Source: Chlorobium sp. N1 (lineage in GTDB: Bacteria; Bacteroidota; Chlorobiia; Chlorobiales; Chlorobiaceae). From it: a stretch of DNA of 64,000 nt. Positions 24,941 to 32,974 of this stretch are shown in pieces. The DNA lies in the NCBI RefSeq assembly GCF_004332115.1, contig NZ_SJPA01000004.1, positions 1-64,000 on the forward strand, in the 5' to 3' direction. The notes beneath the pieces are model-generated. The model was not told the DNA's origin. It did no database searches and was given only the letters and a program-made list of their open reading frames with translations. Position 1 is the stretch's first letter; each line of letters opens with the position of its first letter. A program made the position numbers and the translations under genes.

Positions 24941-26922
24941 GGGGGGCGCTGCTTGGGTGCTGGATGCTCCTGTGGCTCCTGGCGGCCGGGGAGGCCCGCT
25001 CGGCCCCGATCGTGCTCGGCAGCGGGGAGCGTTACGAGCTGGCCGGCAGTCTCGAGGTGCTCGAGGATCCCTCCGGCGCCTTAGGGGTGGCGGAGGTCGA
25101 AGCCGCCGCCCGGAGGGGAGGGTTCCGTCCGCTCCGGGGCGCGTTCAAGAGGGGGTACTCCCGCTCGGCCTTCTGGCTGCGCTTCAGCGTGGTCCGCACC
25201 GCGGGGTTCCCCCGGCGTTCGTGGCTGCGGCTCTCGCCGGCATGCCTCGAGCATATCGATCTCTACGTGCGTCGTCCCGGTGCCGGGAGGGTGGAGCTCG
25301 GCTGCGCCGCTCCGACTTGGCGCCGGCCGATGCTCCACCCCGAGCCGGTCGCGCCGCTCGAGCTGCCGCAGGACGAGCCGGTCGAGATCTACCTGCGCCT
25401 CAGGGGCACCACCTCCATCGGGCTCGTCGGCTCGATCCACACGCCCGAGGACTTCGCCCTCGCGACCGGCCGCCACCTCTTCTTCCAGTCGCTCTATATC
25501 GGCATCGCCACGCTCCTGTTCCTGCTTGCGCTGATGGTCCGGCTGGTTGCCGGGGTCCGATATTTCGGCTGGTTCGCCCTCTTCATTCTCTCGATCGTCC
25601 TTTCGCTGCTCGTCGTGCAGGGGATGGCCGTCTACGTGGCCCCCGCCTTCTCCGAGCGCTACATGCCGCTCTTGGCGCACCTTGTTCCGGGGGCGGCGAT
25701 GGGCGCCTTCATCCTCTTCGTCCACTCCCTGTTCCAGGGGGAGCTCTCGGTGCCGGAGCAGAGGGCGCTGCGCCTTTTCCTCCTGCTCTCGCTCCTCTCC
25801 ATGGCGGCCTATCCCCTCGGCGTCCGCCAGCTCGCCCCGGCCTTTCTCTATGGCTTCCTCGTCTCTCTTCCCCTTCTCTTCGCCCTCATGGTCCGGCTGG
25901 TGCGCCGCTCGCCCTCGAAGGCCCTGGTGGTGCTGATGTCGAGCGTGCTGAGCCTGCCGGGCTACCTGCTGTTCTTCCTGCAGCAGCTCGGCTACGTTTC
26001 GAGCTCGGCGGAGAGCCTCGAGGGGCTCCAGCTCTCCACCATCGCCCATCTCGGGCTGCTCTTTCCGCTGCTGCTGTTCTTCATGCGCGGCCGGCAGCGG
26101 CTGCTCGTCGAGTCCTCCGCCGAGACCGGGCGGCTCTCGACGGGGATCGCCCGGGAGACGAAGGCGGCGCTGCGTGAGACCAACGAGCGGCTGCTTCTCT
26201 CCCTGCGCCATCTGCGCCATCTGCGCCGGCAGTCCGACGGGCTCAACCAGTTCCTTTTGAGGGTGTCGCACGACTACCGCGCTCCGCTGGCCGTGATCCG
26301 GGGAGCCCTGGAGCTGCAGGAGAAGCTCCTGGAGCGAGCCGGCCGACCGTTCCCGGCGGAGTTCACGATCATGCGGCGGGCGGCCGACCGGCTCGAGGGG
26401 GTGATCGAGCGCTCGGCGGAGCGTGTGCTGCGGCCTGAAGGGGGCCGGCGCCTCCCGCCGGGCGGTGCCGGGCTGCAGGAGCTGCTCGAAGGAGCCGCCC
26501 GCGGGTTCGGGGCGCTCTGGCCGGAACGGGAGTTCCGGGTGGAGGTTGCCCTGCGCGGCCGGCGGGCGGCCGGCCGGACGGAACTCTTCGAGCATGCGCT
26601 CTACAACCTGCTCGACAATGCCCGGAAGTACTCCGAGCTCGGCACGCCCGTTCTGCTGACGGGATGCATCAGGGAGGAGATGGGCTGCATCAGCGTCGAG
26701 AACGAGGCGGCTGCATCCCCGGGCGACGAGCTCGAAGGGCTCTTCGAGCAGTACCGCCGGGGTCCGAACGCCGTCGGCCACGACGGGGCGGGGCTCGGCC
26801 TCTGGATGGTGCGCGAGGACGTCGGACGGCTGGAGGGCAGGGTGCGGATGTTCCGGCTGCAGGGGAATCGGATCGCCGTGGAGATCTCGGTGCCGCTCAT
26901 CCGGGGCGCTGGGGATCTCTGA
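24937..26922 (+). CDS. 7TM-DISM-type sensor histidine kinase 2
   Basis: A 661-residue paralogue of the previous gene. GTG 24937 overlaps the upstream TGA and directly begins a signal peptide (LLGCWMLLWLLAAGEARSA), so I prefer it to an upstream ATG at 24868. The periplasmic domain has SLEVLEDPSGALGVAEVEAA and GYSRSAFWLRFSV, matching kinase 1 at the same positions. Seven membrane helices follow at about residues 185-385. Kinase motifs: His445 in RVSHDYRAPLAVIRG, N-box LYNLLDNARKYSEL, G-box DGAGLGLWMVREDV. The two kinases probably arose by tandem duplication and may sense different ligands or form heterodimers feeding one regulator. Confidence 0.82.
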   Translation: MRGALLGCWMLLWLLAAGEARSAPIVLGSGERYELAGSLEVLEDPSGALGVAEVEAAARRGGFRPLRGAFKRGYSRSAFWLRFSVVRTAGFPRRSWLRLSPACLEHIDLYVRRPGAGRVELGCAAPTWRRPMLHPEPVAPLELPQDEPVEIYLRLRGTTSIGLVGSIHTPEDFALATGRHLFFQSLYIGIATLLFLLALMVRLVAGVRYFGWFALFILSIVLSLLVVQGMAVYVAPAFSERYMPLLAHLVPGAAMGAFILFVHSLFQGELSVPEQRALRLFLLLSLLSMAAYPLGVRQLAPAFLYGFLVSLPLLFALMVRLVRRSPSKALVVLMSSVLSLPGYLLFFLQQLGYVSSSAESLEGLQLSTIAHLGLLFPLLLFFMRGRQRLLVESSAETGRLSTGIARETKAALRETNERLLLSLRHLRHLRRQSDGLNQFLLRVSHDYRAPLAVIRGALELQEKLLERAGRPFPAEFTIMRRAADRLEGVIERSAERVLRPEGGRRLPPGGAGLQELLEGAARGFGALWPEREFRVEVALRGRRAAGRTELFEHALYNLLDNARKYSELGTPVLLTGCIREEMGCISVENEAAASPGDELEGLFEQYRRGPNAVGHDGAGLGLWMVREDVGRLEGRVRMFRLQGNRIAVEISVPLIRGAGDL

Positions 26923-26978
26923 ACGGTTGCGTTATATTGGAGGGAAGAGGAACAAGCAACCCCTAAGCGGATATTTCC

Positions 26979-27695
26979 ATGGGATATGAAGCACATGCGG
27001 CGGAAGGGGGCGGTGCCGGGCTGAAGGTGCTGCTCGTCGAGGACGATTTCGACCTTGCCTTCTGCATCGAGGAGTACCTGGCCCTGGAGGGGTTCCGGGT
27101 CACGAAGGTGGGCTCGGCCCTGGCCTTCTACCGCGAGATCGACGGCGGGGAGTTCGATGTGGCGATTCTCGACCTCTCCCTTCCCGACCAGGACGGGCTG
27201 GTCCTTGCCCGCTACCTGAGGCAGAATACCCGCGTTCGGGTCGTCATGCTCACGGCGCGCTCCTCGATGGACGACCGCCGGATGGGCTACGAGGCCGGTG
27301 CGGAGATCTATCTCGTCAAGCCGGTCGATCTGCAGGAGCTTGCCGAGGCCGTCGCAAAGCTCGGCGGCCGCCAGGCGGACCCCGCCGGCCCCGCCTGGCG
27401 GCTGAAACGCGACGAGTGGGTGCTCATCGCTCCGGGCGGGGAGGAGGTCAACCTCACCTCGAAGGAGTTCGAGATGCTGCGCCTCCTCGGTGCGGCCGGA
27501 GGGGAGGTGGTAGGGCGGAAGGAGCTGCTCGGGGCGCTCGAGTATCCCCACAGCCAGCACGGGCTCCGCGCGATCGAGTCGCTGGTCTACCGTCTGCGCA
27601 AGAAGGCGGCCGAGGCGGTGCCGGGGGAGATCCTGCCGCTGAAGACCTCCCACGGGCTGGGCTACGCCTTCACCGCCCCGTTGGCGCCCGGCTGA
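26979..27695 (+). CDS. OmpR-family response regulator
   Basis: A 238-residue DNA-binding regulator, partner of the two kinases upstream. The receiver domain has acidic residues in LLVEDDFDLAFCIEEYL, phosphoacceptor Asp65 in VAILDLSLPDQDGLVLA and the conserved Lys in YLVKPVDLQELAEA. The C-terminal winged helix shows NLTSKEFEMLRLLGAAGG, RAIESLVYRLRKKA and LKTSHGLGYAF. The ~17 residues before the receiver (MGYEAHAAEGGGAG) are extra, so the true start could be an internal codon. Likely targets are the sorting and surface-protein genes nearby, but no repeat-type binding site was identified by eye. Confidence 0.87.
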   Translation: MGYEAHAAEGGGAGLKVLLVEDDFDLAFCIEEYLALEGFRVTKVGSALAFYREIDGGEFDVAILDLSLPDQDGLVLARYLRQNTRVRVVMLTARSSMDDRRMGYEAGAEIYLVKPVDLQELAEAVAKLGGRQADPAGPAWRLKRDEWVLIAPGGEEVNLTSKEFEMLRLLGAAGGEVVGRKELLGALEYPHSQHGLRAIESLVYRLRKKAAEAVPGEILPLKTSHGLGYAFTAPLAPG

Positions 27696-27736
27696 TTGCG
27701 GTGCCGGGCCGTTGAGGAAATTTGAGCATTTGTGTG

Positions 27737-27765
27737 TTGGCTGCGTTGCGTTCAGGTGTTACTAT
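27737..27765 (+). promoter_or_regulatory. Candidate sigma-70-type promoter of the FISUMP genes
   Basis: The hexamers ttggct (27737-27742) and tactat (27760-27765) are separated by 17 bp, 75 bp before the first FISUMP start. The region upstream of 27840 is otherwise gene-free, and a Shine-Dalgarno-like aggaagg lies at about 27820. Chlorobi promoter preferences are not well enough known to be firm. Confidence 0.35.
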
Positions 27766-27839
27766 TGGGATGGTAGCATCGGCATGCTGTAGAGGCGGCC
27801 GTTGCGGCAGAGAATACCGAAGGAAGGAAAGAGTCGACT

Positions 27840-28499
27840 ATGATCAAGCTTGCATTCGTTGCGGCAGGTAGCAGCATGCTGGTGCGTCCGCACCAGCCGG
27901 ACGGCCCGCGGCGGCCGGAGGGCCCGCCTCCGACCATCGTCGTCGGCCGCCAGGAGTGGATGGCCGAGAACCTCCAGGTGCGTCGTTTCCGGAACGGGGA
28001 CCCGATCGAGCTCGTCACCGACGGCTCGGCGTGGATCGAGGCCGACCGGCCCGCCATGTGCTGCTACGACAACGACGAAGGGCTCAGCGAGCTCTTCGGC
28101 TGCCTCTACAACGCCCATGCGGTGACGGACCCGCGGGGGCTCGCCCCGGAGGGGTGGCGGATCCCGACCGATGCCGACTGGCAGCAGCTCGTCGACGGGC
28201 TCGGCGGGCGGGAGTACGCCGGCAGCAACCTCAAGAAGAGCTGCGATCGGCTCTGGAAGGAGGAGAACTACAATGCGCGGGACGGGGTGCATTTCGGGGG
28301 GCTTGCCGGCGGCATGCGCAACCGCTACGGCGGCTTCGATTTTCTTCGCTCGTTCGGCTACTACTGGTCGTCGACGCCGATGAACGCCTCCCATCTCTGG
28401 TCGAGGCGGCTCTCCTATGCGGATCCCGGCGTCCAGCGGCTGGGAGCGGTCCTGCAGTCCGCCATGTCGGTGCGTTGCGTGCGCGACCTTGGAGCATGA
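27840..28499 (+). CDS. FISUMP-domain protein 1
   Basis: A 219-residue protein almost filled by a Fibrobacter succinogenes major paralogous (FISUMP) domain: VGRQEWMAENLQVRRFRNGD, CCYDNDEGLSELFGCLYNAH, DPRGLAPEGWRIPTDADWQQ and a C-terminal YYWSSTPMN ... VRCVRD. The domain is found in secreted and cell-surface proteins of Bacteroidetes, Fibrobacteres and Chlorobi; its function is unknown, although the fold resembles C-type lectin/formylglycine-enzyme-like domains. The N-terminus MIKLAFVAAGSSMLV is weakly hydrophobic and not a convincing signal peptide. A paralogue follows 63 bp later. Confidence 0.8.
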   Translation: MIKLAFVAAGSSMLVRPHQPDGPRRPEGPPPTIVVGRQEWMAENLQVRRFRNGDPIELVTDGSAWIEADRPAMCCYDNDEGLSELFGCLYNAHAVTDPRGLAPEGWRIPTDADWQQLVDGLGGREYAGSNLKKSCDRLWKEENYNARDGVHFGGLAGGMRNRYGGFDFLRSFGYYWSSTPMNASHLWSRRLSYADPGVQRLGAVLQSAMSVRCVRDLGA

Positions 28500-28509
28500 G
28501 CGCCTCAGA

Positions 28510-28528
28510 TGCAGAGAGAGAGAGAGAC
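28510..28528 (+). repeat. GA dinucleotide repeat between the FISUMP genes
   Basis: A run of about eight GA units (cagagagagagagagac) lies 35 bp before the start of the second FISUMP gene, in the untranslated spacer. Short repeats like this can change length by slippage, which would alter ribosome spacing only slightly. Confidence 0.6.
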
Positions 28529-28562
28529 ACGACACAGCAACGCAACCCGGGAGGCTTGAGAT

Positions 28563-29129
28563 ATGAGTGTACGGATCGGACATGAGGAGTGGATGGGGGA
28601 AAACCTCTCGACGCTGCGCTTCCGGAACGGCGAGGAGATCCCGGTGGCCGATGATGCCGCCGAGTGGGCCGCCATGGCGAAGGGTGGGGTGGCGGCGATG
28701 TGCTGGTACGAGGGCGAGCGGGCCGACGCCGGCGGGTACGGTCCGCTCTACAACGGTCATGCGCTCCAGGATCCCCGGGGGCTCGCTCCGGAAGGGTGGC
28801 GGCTGCCGACCGACCTGCAGATGCAGGCGATGATGGAGGAGCTTGGCGGCCGCGCTACGTGCGGCGGCCGGCTCAAGGCCGCCGGCTGGACCCACTGGAT
28901 GTATCCCAATGCCGGGGTGAAAAACAGCAGCGGGTTCTCGGCCCTCCCCGCCGGCATGCGCGACATGTACGGCCAGGACGAGCACCGTCAGGCCTACGGG
29001 TATTTCTGGTCCTCGACCCTTTCGGGCGAAGGGCGGGCGTGGGCCTACCGGCTCGGCTATTTCGACGCAGAGGTGCAGCGCATCGGGGTGCCGCTCGGCA
29101 CGGGGTTCTCGGTCCGCTGCCTGCGCTAG
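28563..29129 (+). CDS. FISUMP-domain protein 2
   Basis: A 188-residue protein that is only a FISUMP domain: RIGHEEWMGENLSTLRFRNG, AMCWYEGERADAGGYGPLYN, DPRGLAPEGWRLPTDLQMQA, FSALPAGMRDMYGQDEH, YGYFWSSTLSGEGRAWAYRL and a C-terminal SVRCLR. It is closely related to the gene upstream (same motif order, about half of positions alike by eye), so a tandem duplication is clear. There is no signal peptide, so either it stays in the cytoplasm or leaves by an unusual route. It is probably co-transcribed with FISUMP 1. Confidence 0.8.
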   Translation: MSVRIGHEEWMGENLSTLRFRNGEEIPVADDAAEWAAMAKGGVAAMCWYEGERADAGGYGPLYNGHALQDPRGLAPEGWRLPTDLQMQAMMEELGGRATCGGRLKAAGWTHWMYPNAGVKNSSGFSALPAGMRDMYGQDEHRQAYGYFWSSTLSGEGRAWAYRLGYFDAEVQRIGVPLGTGFSVRCLR

Positions 29130-29243
29130 GCAATCTTTCCGGCAGGGTTGCAAGTGTGCCGGAAAATTTCGTAGGTTTCCCGTACTGGATTATCGCATCC
29201 GGCTCGTCCGGGCGCCCGGCTTTCGAACCCCCCTCCCCCACAG

Positions 29244-30053
29244 ATGAAAGTACTGAACCGTTCGCTCCTGCCGCTCCTTATGGCCGCGGCCTTCCTCCTG
29301 CACCCGGCCGGCCGGGCACAGGCCGACGAAGCCGTCGTCAATGCGCCGGCAGTCGCCCTTCCCAACATCCACGGCAAGTCGCTCACCACCCCCGTCGGCT
29401 GGGGTGCGGCCTTCGGCAGCGCCTTCGTCGGCATCGGCGGCACCAGTCCGGCGCCCTACGCCGACAGAGCGGATGGGGGCATGGCCTTCGGCGTCGGCCT
29501 GGGCAACCCCGTCAAGCAGGTCGGCCTGCAGGTCAGCGCCAACGTGCTCGACCTCAGCGAGTTCGACCTGTTCTCCCTCTCCGCGGTCCTGCACCGCTAC
29601 ATCGGTTCGTCCACCTCGGTGGCGATCGGCGGCGAGAACATACTCATCTCCGACGAGGCCCAGTCCGACGGCAGCGCGAGCTACTACGTCGTCGTCAGCC
29701 GCGGCCTCACCCGCTGCAACACCCTTCTGAACCGGCGCACCATGACCTCGAAGCTGCACTACAGCATCGGCGTCGGCAACGGGCGCTTCAGCAAGAAGAG
29801 CCCGCTCGACGAGGCGAGAGGAAAGGGGAGCCGGGGAACGGCGGTATTCGGCAACGTCTCCTACGAGCTGTTCGACGCCTTCAACGTCGTCGCCGACTGG
29901 AACGGCGTGAACCTCAACGCCGGCGCCGCGAAGACCTTCCTCATCAACGATACCACGCCGGTCTCGCTCACGCTCGGCCTGGCCGACCTCACGGACTATT
30001 CCGGTGACGGTGTGCGCCTCATCGGCGGCCTCGGCGTCGGGTTCCTGTTCTAA
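29244..30053 (+). CDS. Putative outer-membrane beta-barrel protein
   Basis: A 269-residue secreted protein of unknown function. The signal peptide is clear (LLPLLMAAAFLLHPAGRAQA). The mature part alternates hydrophobic and polar residues with glycine, as in barrel strands: GGMAFGVGLGNPVKQVGLQV, TSVAIGGENILISDEAQS, SYYVVVSRGL, KLHYSIGVGNGRFS. It ends in GGLGVGFLF with a terminal phenylalanine, the usual outer-membrane barrel end signature. There is no PEP-CTERM tail. It lies 34 bp before the Thr/Ser-rich protein gene, so the two are probably co-expressed. I cannot name a family. Confidence 0.6.
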   Translation: MKVLNRSLLPLLMAAAFLLHPAGRAQADEAVVNAPAVALPNIHGKSLTTPVGWGAAFGSAFVGIGGTSPAPYADRADGGMAFGVGLGNPVKQVGLQVSANVLDLSEFDLFSLSAVLHRYIGSSTSVAIGGENILISDEAQSDGSASYYVVVSRGLTRCNTLLNRRTMTSKLHYSIGVGNGRFSKKSPLDEARGKGSRGTAVFGNVSYELFDAFNVVADWNGVNLNAGAAKTFLINDTTPVSLTLGLADLTDYSGDGVRLIGGLGVGFLF

Positions 30054-30087
30054 GCGGCCGACCTTAACCCCCAACTCCTCTCGCACC

Positions 30088-30780
30088 ATGAACGGAAAGC
30101 ATCTTCTTGCCGGAACCCTTGCCGGGGCGGCGCTCATGGCCGCGGCTCCCGCCGACGGCCTCGCCGATCTCAGCGGCAACGCCTCGAACAACGTCACGAC
30201 CTCGATCACCACCTCTATTTCCACCAACACCGTCAGCACCGGCGGGGCATCGGTGAACTGGATCCAGAGCGGCAGCTCCTATGTGTCCGGCGGAACGACC
30301 ACGACCACGACTCCCACGACGACCACAACAACGACTCCCACGACGACCACGACGACCTCCAGCCCCTCCACGACCTCGTCGTCGACGACGGGCACGAGCA
30401 CGACCTCGTCGTCGACCACGACCACAACGGATACGGGTACGACGTCAACGTCGACGTCGACGGGTACGACGGATACGGGTACGACGTCAACGGCCACGGG
30501 TACGACGGATACGGGTACGACGTCGACCTCCGATACCGGAACCGTTGGCACGTCGAGCGACAGCGCCACGGGCACGACGGACGGCGGCACGACCTCGACG
30601 TCCGAACCCGCTCCGGCCGAGACTGGCGAGTCGGCCGACACGGGAACGACGGCGGAAGCGGGTGCTGAAGAGCAGTCCGTCGAAACCACCGAGTCCGCCG
30701 GCGACGATAGCGGCGCTCCGGCCGATTCGGATCAGGACGGGGATGGCTCCAATGAGCGCAGGAGAGTAAAAAGGAACTGA
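30088..30780 (+). CDS. Thr/Ser-rich low-complexity secreted protein
   Basis: A 230-residue protein with a signal peptide (LLAGTLAGAALMAAAPADGL), a short ordered part (NASNNVTTSITTSISTNTVS ... SVNWIQSGSSYVSGG), then about 110 residues of almost only Thr, Ser, Gly and Asp with TTTTTTPTTT and TGTTDTGTTSTS repeats, and a highly acidic tail ending ERRRVKRN. Such regions are usually extended, surface-exposed and O-glycosylation-prone. There is no PEP-CTERM motif or other anchor. It may be an extended surface or matrix protein related to the neighbouring sorting system. A strong terminator follows. Confidence 0.7.
   Translation: MNGKHLLAGTLAGAALMAAAPADGLADLSGNASNNVTTSITTSISTNTVSTGGASVNWIQSGSSYVSGGTTTTTTPTTTTTTTPTTTTTTSSPSTTSSSTTGTSTTSSSTTTTTDTGTTSTSTSTGTTDTGTTSTATGTTDTGTTSTSDTGTVGTSSDSATGTTDGGTTSTSEPAPAETGESADTGTTAEAGAEEQSVETTESAGDDSGAPADSDQDGDGSNERRRVKRN
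30290..30540 (+). repeat. Degenerate ACG/ACC triplet and 15-18-bp tandem repeats
   Basis: The coding region for the Thr/Ser-rich segment consists of short tandem units such as acgaccacgac and tacgggtacgacg repeated several times with spacing in multiples of three. Recombination between units would lengthen or shorten the protein in frame. Confidence 0.7.
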
Positions 30781-30801
30781 GCTCCGACGCTAATCCTTAC
30801 G

Positions 30802-30837
30802 GGGGCGCTCCGAAAATCGGGGCGCCCCTTTTTTTTG
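30802..30837 (+). terminator. Rho-independent terminator after the Thr/Ser-rich gene
   Basis: The arms ggggcgctccga and tcggggcgcccc (11 of 12 pairs) close a 3-nt loop and are followed by nine T. It ends the operon that contains the putative barrel and Thr/Ser-rich proteins. Confidence 0.9.
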
Positions 30838-30862
30838 TCCGTAAATGTCGTATCCTATCTCC

Positions 30863-31501
30863 ATGAAGCAATCCAGGCAGAGAAGACGAACGATATGGCG
30901 CCGGTTCCGGGCCGTGGCCGTGCTTGCCGCGCTGGCGGCGGGGCTGCTGGCACCGTCGGCGGGATCGGCCGCCCCGGCGCCCGGCCTTGAGGATCAGGGA
31001 CAGCGGCTGGACGTCGCTCAGGGCGGCCTCTCCCCGCTCTCGAGCCTCGGGCGGACGTACTACGAGGGGGAGGGGGTCCGGCAGGACTATGCCGAGGCCC
31101 TGATGTGGTTCAGGCTTGCGGCCGAACAGGGGGACGCCGACGCCGAGAACTACCTCGGGGTGATGTACCAGTACGGCCAGGGCGTCGAGGCGAGTGCGCT
31201 CGAGGCGGTGCGCTGGTACCGGCTCTCCGCCGCCCGGGGGAACCGTTACGGCCAGGGCAATCTCGGGCTGATGTACGCCGCCGGGTACGGGGTGGAGCGG
31301 GACTATTCCGAGGCGGTGCGGTGGTTCCGGCGTGCGGCCGAGCAGGGCTACGTCCTTGCGCAGTACAACCTCGGGGTGGCCTATGAGCGCGGCCAGGGGG
31401 TGCGGCGGGATATGGGGAAGGCGATGGCGTGGTATGCCGAAGCCTGCCGGAACGGCTTCCGGCAGGGCTGTGAGGCCTTTCGGAAGCTCGGCGGGCGGTA
31501 G
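30863..31501 (+). CDS. Sel1-repeat protein
   Basis: A 212-residue exported protein (alternative start ATG 30845 adds six residues). A basic N-terminus and hydrophobic segment (AVAVLAALAAGLLAPSAGSA) form a signal peptide, followed by four Sel1 repeats of 36 residues: LGRTYYEGEGVRQDYAEALM, LGVMYQYGQGVEASALEAVR, LGLMYAAGYGVERDYSEAVR and LGVAYERGQGVRRDMGKAM. Sel1 repeats are alpha-solenoid protein-binding scaffolds. Partner unknown; the position between two PEP-CTERM modules suggests a role in envelope assembly, but that is inference. It converges on the minus-strand EpsD-like gene with a shared terminator. Confidence 0.85.
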   Translation: MKQSRQRRRTIWRRFRAVAVLAALAAGLLAPSAGSAAPAPGLEDQGQRLDVAQGGLSPLSSLGRTYYEGEGVRQDYAEALMWFRLAAEQGDADAENYLGVMYQYGQGVEASALEAVRWYRLSAARGNRYGQGNLGLMYAAGYGVERDYSEAVRWFRRAAEQGYVLAQYNLGVAYERGQGVRRDMGKAMAWYAEACRNGFRQGCEAFRKLGGR

Positions 31502-31543
31502 GGTCCGCAGAGGGGGAGGGCTCTCTCTCTCCGCTACGAAAGG

Positions 31544-31577
31544 AAAAGCCCGCCGGGGGAGTCCCGGCGGGCTTTTT
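31544..31577. terminator. Bidirectional terminator between Sel1 and EpsD-like genes
   Basis: Perfect 14-bp stem aaaagcccgccggg/cccggcgggctttt around a 5-nt loop. It has T on both sides once transcribed, so it can stop transcripts from both convergent genes. Confidence 0.9.
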
Positions 31578-31583
31578 GTGTGT

Positions 31584-32933
31584 TTAGGCGTGCAGGGCCA
31601 GTTTGGTGACGAGGGCGCTCATGGCCAGCAGCAGGAGCAGCACGAGGAGGGGGAGTGTGCGCCGCTTCTTCGTCAGGGGGCCGAGCGGGGAGAGGGCGAA
31701 GAGGTAGCTTCCGCCCACTCCGAGCAGCAGGCCGGCCAGTGCTCCGAGGGCGAGCACCCACCAGGGGGCAATGGGGGACAGCGTCAGGAGCATGTGCCCG
31801 ATCGCTCCGGAGGCAACGACGCCGGCGAGGAACACCGCCGTCCGGTCGAGCGGGGTTGCTCTCCGCTGGTCGAGCGGGTTCTGGTGGTGCGGGGCGTTTT
31901 TCTTGAAGGGGAGCCATGTCTTCTTCTTGAGTACGCGCACGGCGGCCGACAGGAGCATCATGGCGAGCAGGAAGGCGGCGCCGATGGCCGCCGCCGCCTT
32001 CAGCCGGCGCATGTTCCTGGCGGCGATCTGCTGCTCGTTCTTCTGCGGCAGCAGGAGACCCGCTGCGGCGGCCAGGGAGGAGTCGGGGGAGTACTCGTCG
32101 TAATAGGTGATCTCCGAACCGTTGACGATCTCCTGCATCCTCTCCGAAAACGCCCTGGCCTGTTTCGCCTTCAGCCCGCCTGCTCCAGCCATCTGGACGG
32201 CCGCTTCGCCCTTCAGGGGGTCGGCCGCCACGTAGCGCTTCAGCAGGATGACGCCGACCTTGTCGTTGACGAGCATGATCTTCGGCCGGCCGAGTTCAGC
32301 GTTGAGCAGCACGTTGCGCAGCGCGGCCGGAATCGCGTCGGTGCGTGAGAGTTTTACCTGGCGGCGGTAGCCTATCTTCTTGGCCTCGAGCATCGCAAGC
32401 AGTTCCCGGAAGGATGAACCCGACGTGGCGGCCCGGTCGAGCGGCCCCAGCATGGCGGCGTCCGGGACCGGGAAGACCGCCTCTTCGTAGAAGATCGCCT
32501 TGCGGCGCAGGAAGATGTCGGGGTTGCGGGTGACGATGGCGGCTTTTTCGGACTGGTCGAGCTCCGGGACCGTCTCGACGATCTCGCGCTCGGCCAGGCC
32601 TGAAAGCATGGTGCGGTTGAGGGTATGGGTCGCCATGACGAACTCGGGCGTTCGGTCGAGTTTCATGTTCCTGGCCTCCTGGGCGAGCAGTTCGGCGCGC
32701 ACGATGCCCGCCAGGATCCGGCGTTTCTGCAGCACGGCCACGGAGTCCGGCAGGGTCCTGCCGTTGCGGGTCCGCTCGAACTGGAAGTCCACTTCGCGTT
32801 TGGTGATTTCGACGCCGTTGACCTCGGCGGCGATCCGTTTGTTCGTTTCGTGCTCGGAACCCGACGAGCAGCCTGCGATGAAGAGGAGCGCCGTGAGGAA
32901 AAGCCATGCGGATTTGCCTGCGGATTTGTTCAT
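31584..32933 (-). CDS. EpsD-like lipoprotein with C-terminal membrane domain, second copy
   Basis: A 449-residue paralogue of the gene at 21527. The frame runs open far upstream through the metalloprotease gene, but the real start is ATG 32933, which gives a proper lipoprotein signal (AWLFLTALLFIAGC). The EpsD-type region is AAEVNGVEITKREVDFQFER then RAELLAQEARNMKLDRTPEF, matching copy 1 at each step. The middle has LKRYVAADPLKGEAAVQMAG and ITYYDEYSPD (LHSVTSAPITGETAV and IDYFGEFAPD in copy 1). The tail again has four membrane helices. It starts 41 bp after the metalloprotease stop, so the two form a minus-strand operon. Confidence 0.72.
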   Translation of the reverse strand: MNKSAGKSAWLFLTALLFIAGCSSGSEHETNKRIAAEVNGVEITKREVDFQFERTRNGRTLPDSVAVLQKRRILAGIVRAELLAQEARNMKLDRTPEFVMATHTLNRTMLSGLAEREIVETVPELDQSEKAAIVTRNPDIFLRRKAIFYEEAVFPVPDAAMLGPLDRAATSGSSFRELLAMLEAKKIGYRRQVKLSRTDAIPAALRNVLLNAELGRPKIMLVNDKVGVILLKRYVAADPLKGEAAVQMAGAGGLKAKQARAFSERMQEIVNGSEITYYDEYSPDSSLAAAAGLLLPQKNEQQIAARNMRRLKAAAAIGAAFLLAMMLLSAAVRVLKKKTWLPFKKNAPHHQNPLDQRRATPLDRTAVFLAGVVASGAIGHMLLTLSPIAPWWVLALGALAGLLLGVGGSYLFALSPLGPLTKKRRTLPLLVLLLLLAMSALVTKLALHA

Positions 32934-32974
32934 GGTAATGGGTCGGTTTGTTGGAATTGTCGGGGATGGTGCCG

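Noticed and set aside
30290-30540. Repeats resembling a CRISPR array.
   Set aside because: The units are short, contiguous, in-frame triplet-based repeats coding for Thr/Ser/Gly/Asp. There are no unique spacers and no cas genes.
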